DNA of 64,000 nt from Mycobacterium angelicum (GTDB taxonomy: Bacteria > Actinomycetota > Actinomycetes > Mycobacteriales > Mycobacteriaceae): positions 1-64,000 of the forward strand of contig NZ_MVHE01000018.1 of the NCBI RefSeq assembly GCF_002086155.1. Direction: 5' to 3'. This document shows positions 63,603 through 64,000 of the stretch, one piece after another. The position numbers and the translations under genes are program-made. The notes under the pieces are model-generated. The model was given only the letters and a program-made list of their open reading frames with translations, was not told the origin of the DNA and ran no database searches. The number at the start of each line of letters is the position of its first letter. The first letter of the stretch is position 1.

Positions 63603-64000
63603 ATGACACAGAACAAGATCACCCTGACCAAAGAACAGGCCGATGCATTCGGCGCAGAACTCGACGCCATCAAGGAACGTGTGATGGCAGACCTCGGCGA
63701 AGCGGACGCCGACTACATTCGCAAGGTCATCAAGACCCAGCGCGCACTCGAAGTGGGTGGACGAGTGCTGTTGTTCCTGCCGCCCGCGTGGCTGCTGGGC
63801 ACCGGGATGCTGGGCATCGCCAAGATCCTGGACAACATGGAGATCGGGCACAACATCATGCACGGCCAGTACGACTGGATGCGTGACCCGACGATCTCCG
63901 GTCGCACCTTCGAGTGGGACACCGCCTGCCCGGCCGATCAGTGGCGGCACTCGCACAACTACATGCACCACACCCACACCAACATCGTGGGGATGGACCG
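63603..64000 (+). CDS. desA3: Stearoyl-CoA delta-9 desaturase DesA3, N-terminal part
   Basis: 132 residues visible; the full protein is about 427. GGAGG before ATG. Membrane di-iron desaturase with histidine boxes GHNIMHGQYDW and HSHNYMHHTHTN already visible. It makes oleate from stearate with the upstream reductase. The gene runs off the right edge. Confidence 0.9.
   Translation, partial: MTQNKITLTKEQADAFGAELDAIKERVMADLGEADADYIRKVIKTQRALEVGGRVLLFLPPAWLLGTGMLGIAKILDNMEIGHNIMHGQYDWMRDPTISGRTFEWDTACPADQWRHSHNYMHHTHTNIVGMD

Noticed and set aside
63504..63977. 157-residue minus-strand frame opposite desA3
   Set aside because: desA3 histidine boxes on the plus strand are unambiguous.

Overview
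The window is chromosomal DNA from a slow-growing Mycobacterium, most likely a nontuberculous species. The evidence is high GC content, two PE-family proteins, antigen 85C, the TreS-Mak pair, oxalyl-CoA decarboxylase, DesA3, and a gene order that largely matches the M. tuberculosis stretch I remember as Rv0107c to Rv0133: ctpI, PE, rhomboid, acyltransferase, ldtA, oxyS, oxcA, fadD7, fusA2, Rv0121c, pepA, treS, mak, fbpC, htdZ, fadE1, fgd2, Rv0133. Orthology is from memory and motif recognition; no database search was possible.

Layout. 1-335 is the 5' end of an exported protein. 336-3294 is a gene-poor, lower-GC island with a broken type VII-style toxin (Tox-REase-5 nuclease module) and its immunity gene (Imm52), plus a 43-residue membrane protein. 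3295-5747 is an SDR-FadD pair. 5744-10612 is the giant P-type ATPase CtpI. 10800-14305 carries a DUF899 protein, a small hypothetical, a PE protein, a SnoaL protein, a rhomboid protease and an SRPBCC protein. 14287-26907 is an inserted catabolic island of two divergent operons. The minus side holds a beta-propeller lactonase-like protein, a GntR regulator, an acyl-CoA ligase and an SDR. The plus side holds a short leader peptide, an SDR, a Rieske oxygenase, a luciferase-like flavin enzyme, a Baeyer-Villiger monooxygenase, an SDR and a type III CoA-transferase, followed by a TetR remnant. Read together, the island could oxidise a cyclic substrate to a ketone, convert that to a lactone, open the ring and pass the acid to CoA-dependent beta-oxidation.

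27122-33593 has an acyltransferase, an O-methyltransferase and then an M-box magnesium riboswitch ahead of a small protein and an NRAMP-related transporter that lacks the usual transition-metal ligands, followed by a PE protein with two 140-residue repeats. 33598-58041 is the mostly conserved backbone: carboxylic acid reductase, LdtA, OxyS, OxcA, FadD7, a DUF2231 membrane protein, FusA2, PPOX, SnoaL, PepA, TreS, Mak, DUF1275, Ag85C, a MarR-ABC exporter operon, a phosphodiesterase, HtdZ, FadE1 and a GAF-ANTAR regulator.

At 58150-58414 the fgd2 gene (F420-dependent hydroxymycolate dehydrogenase) is reduced to its two ends. The rest is a GNAT acetyltransferase, an acidic protein with large-subunit catalase KatE, and a TetR-controlled ferredoxin reductase/DesA3 desaturase pair cut by the window edge.
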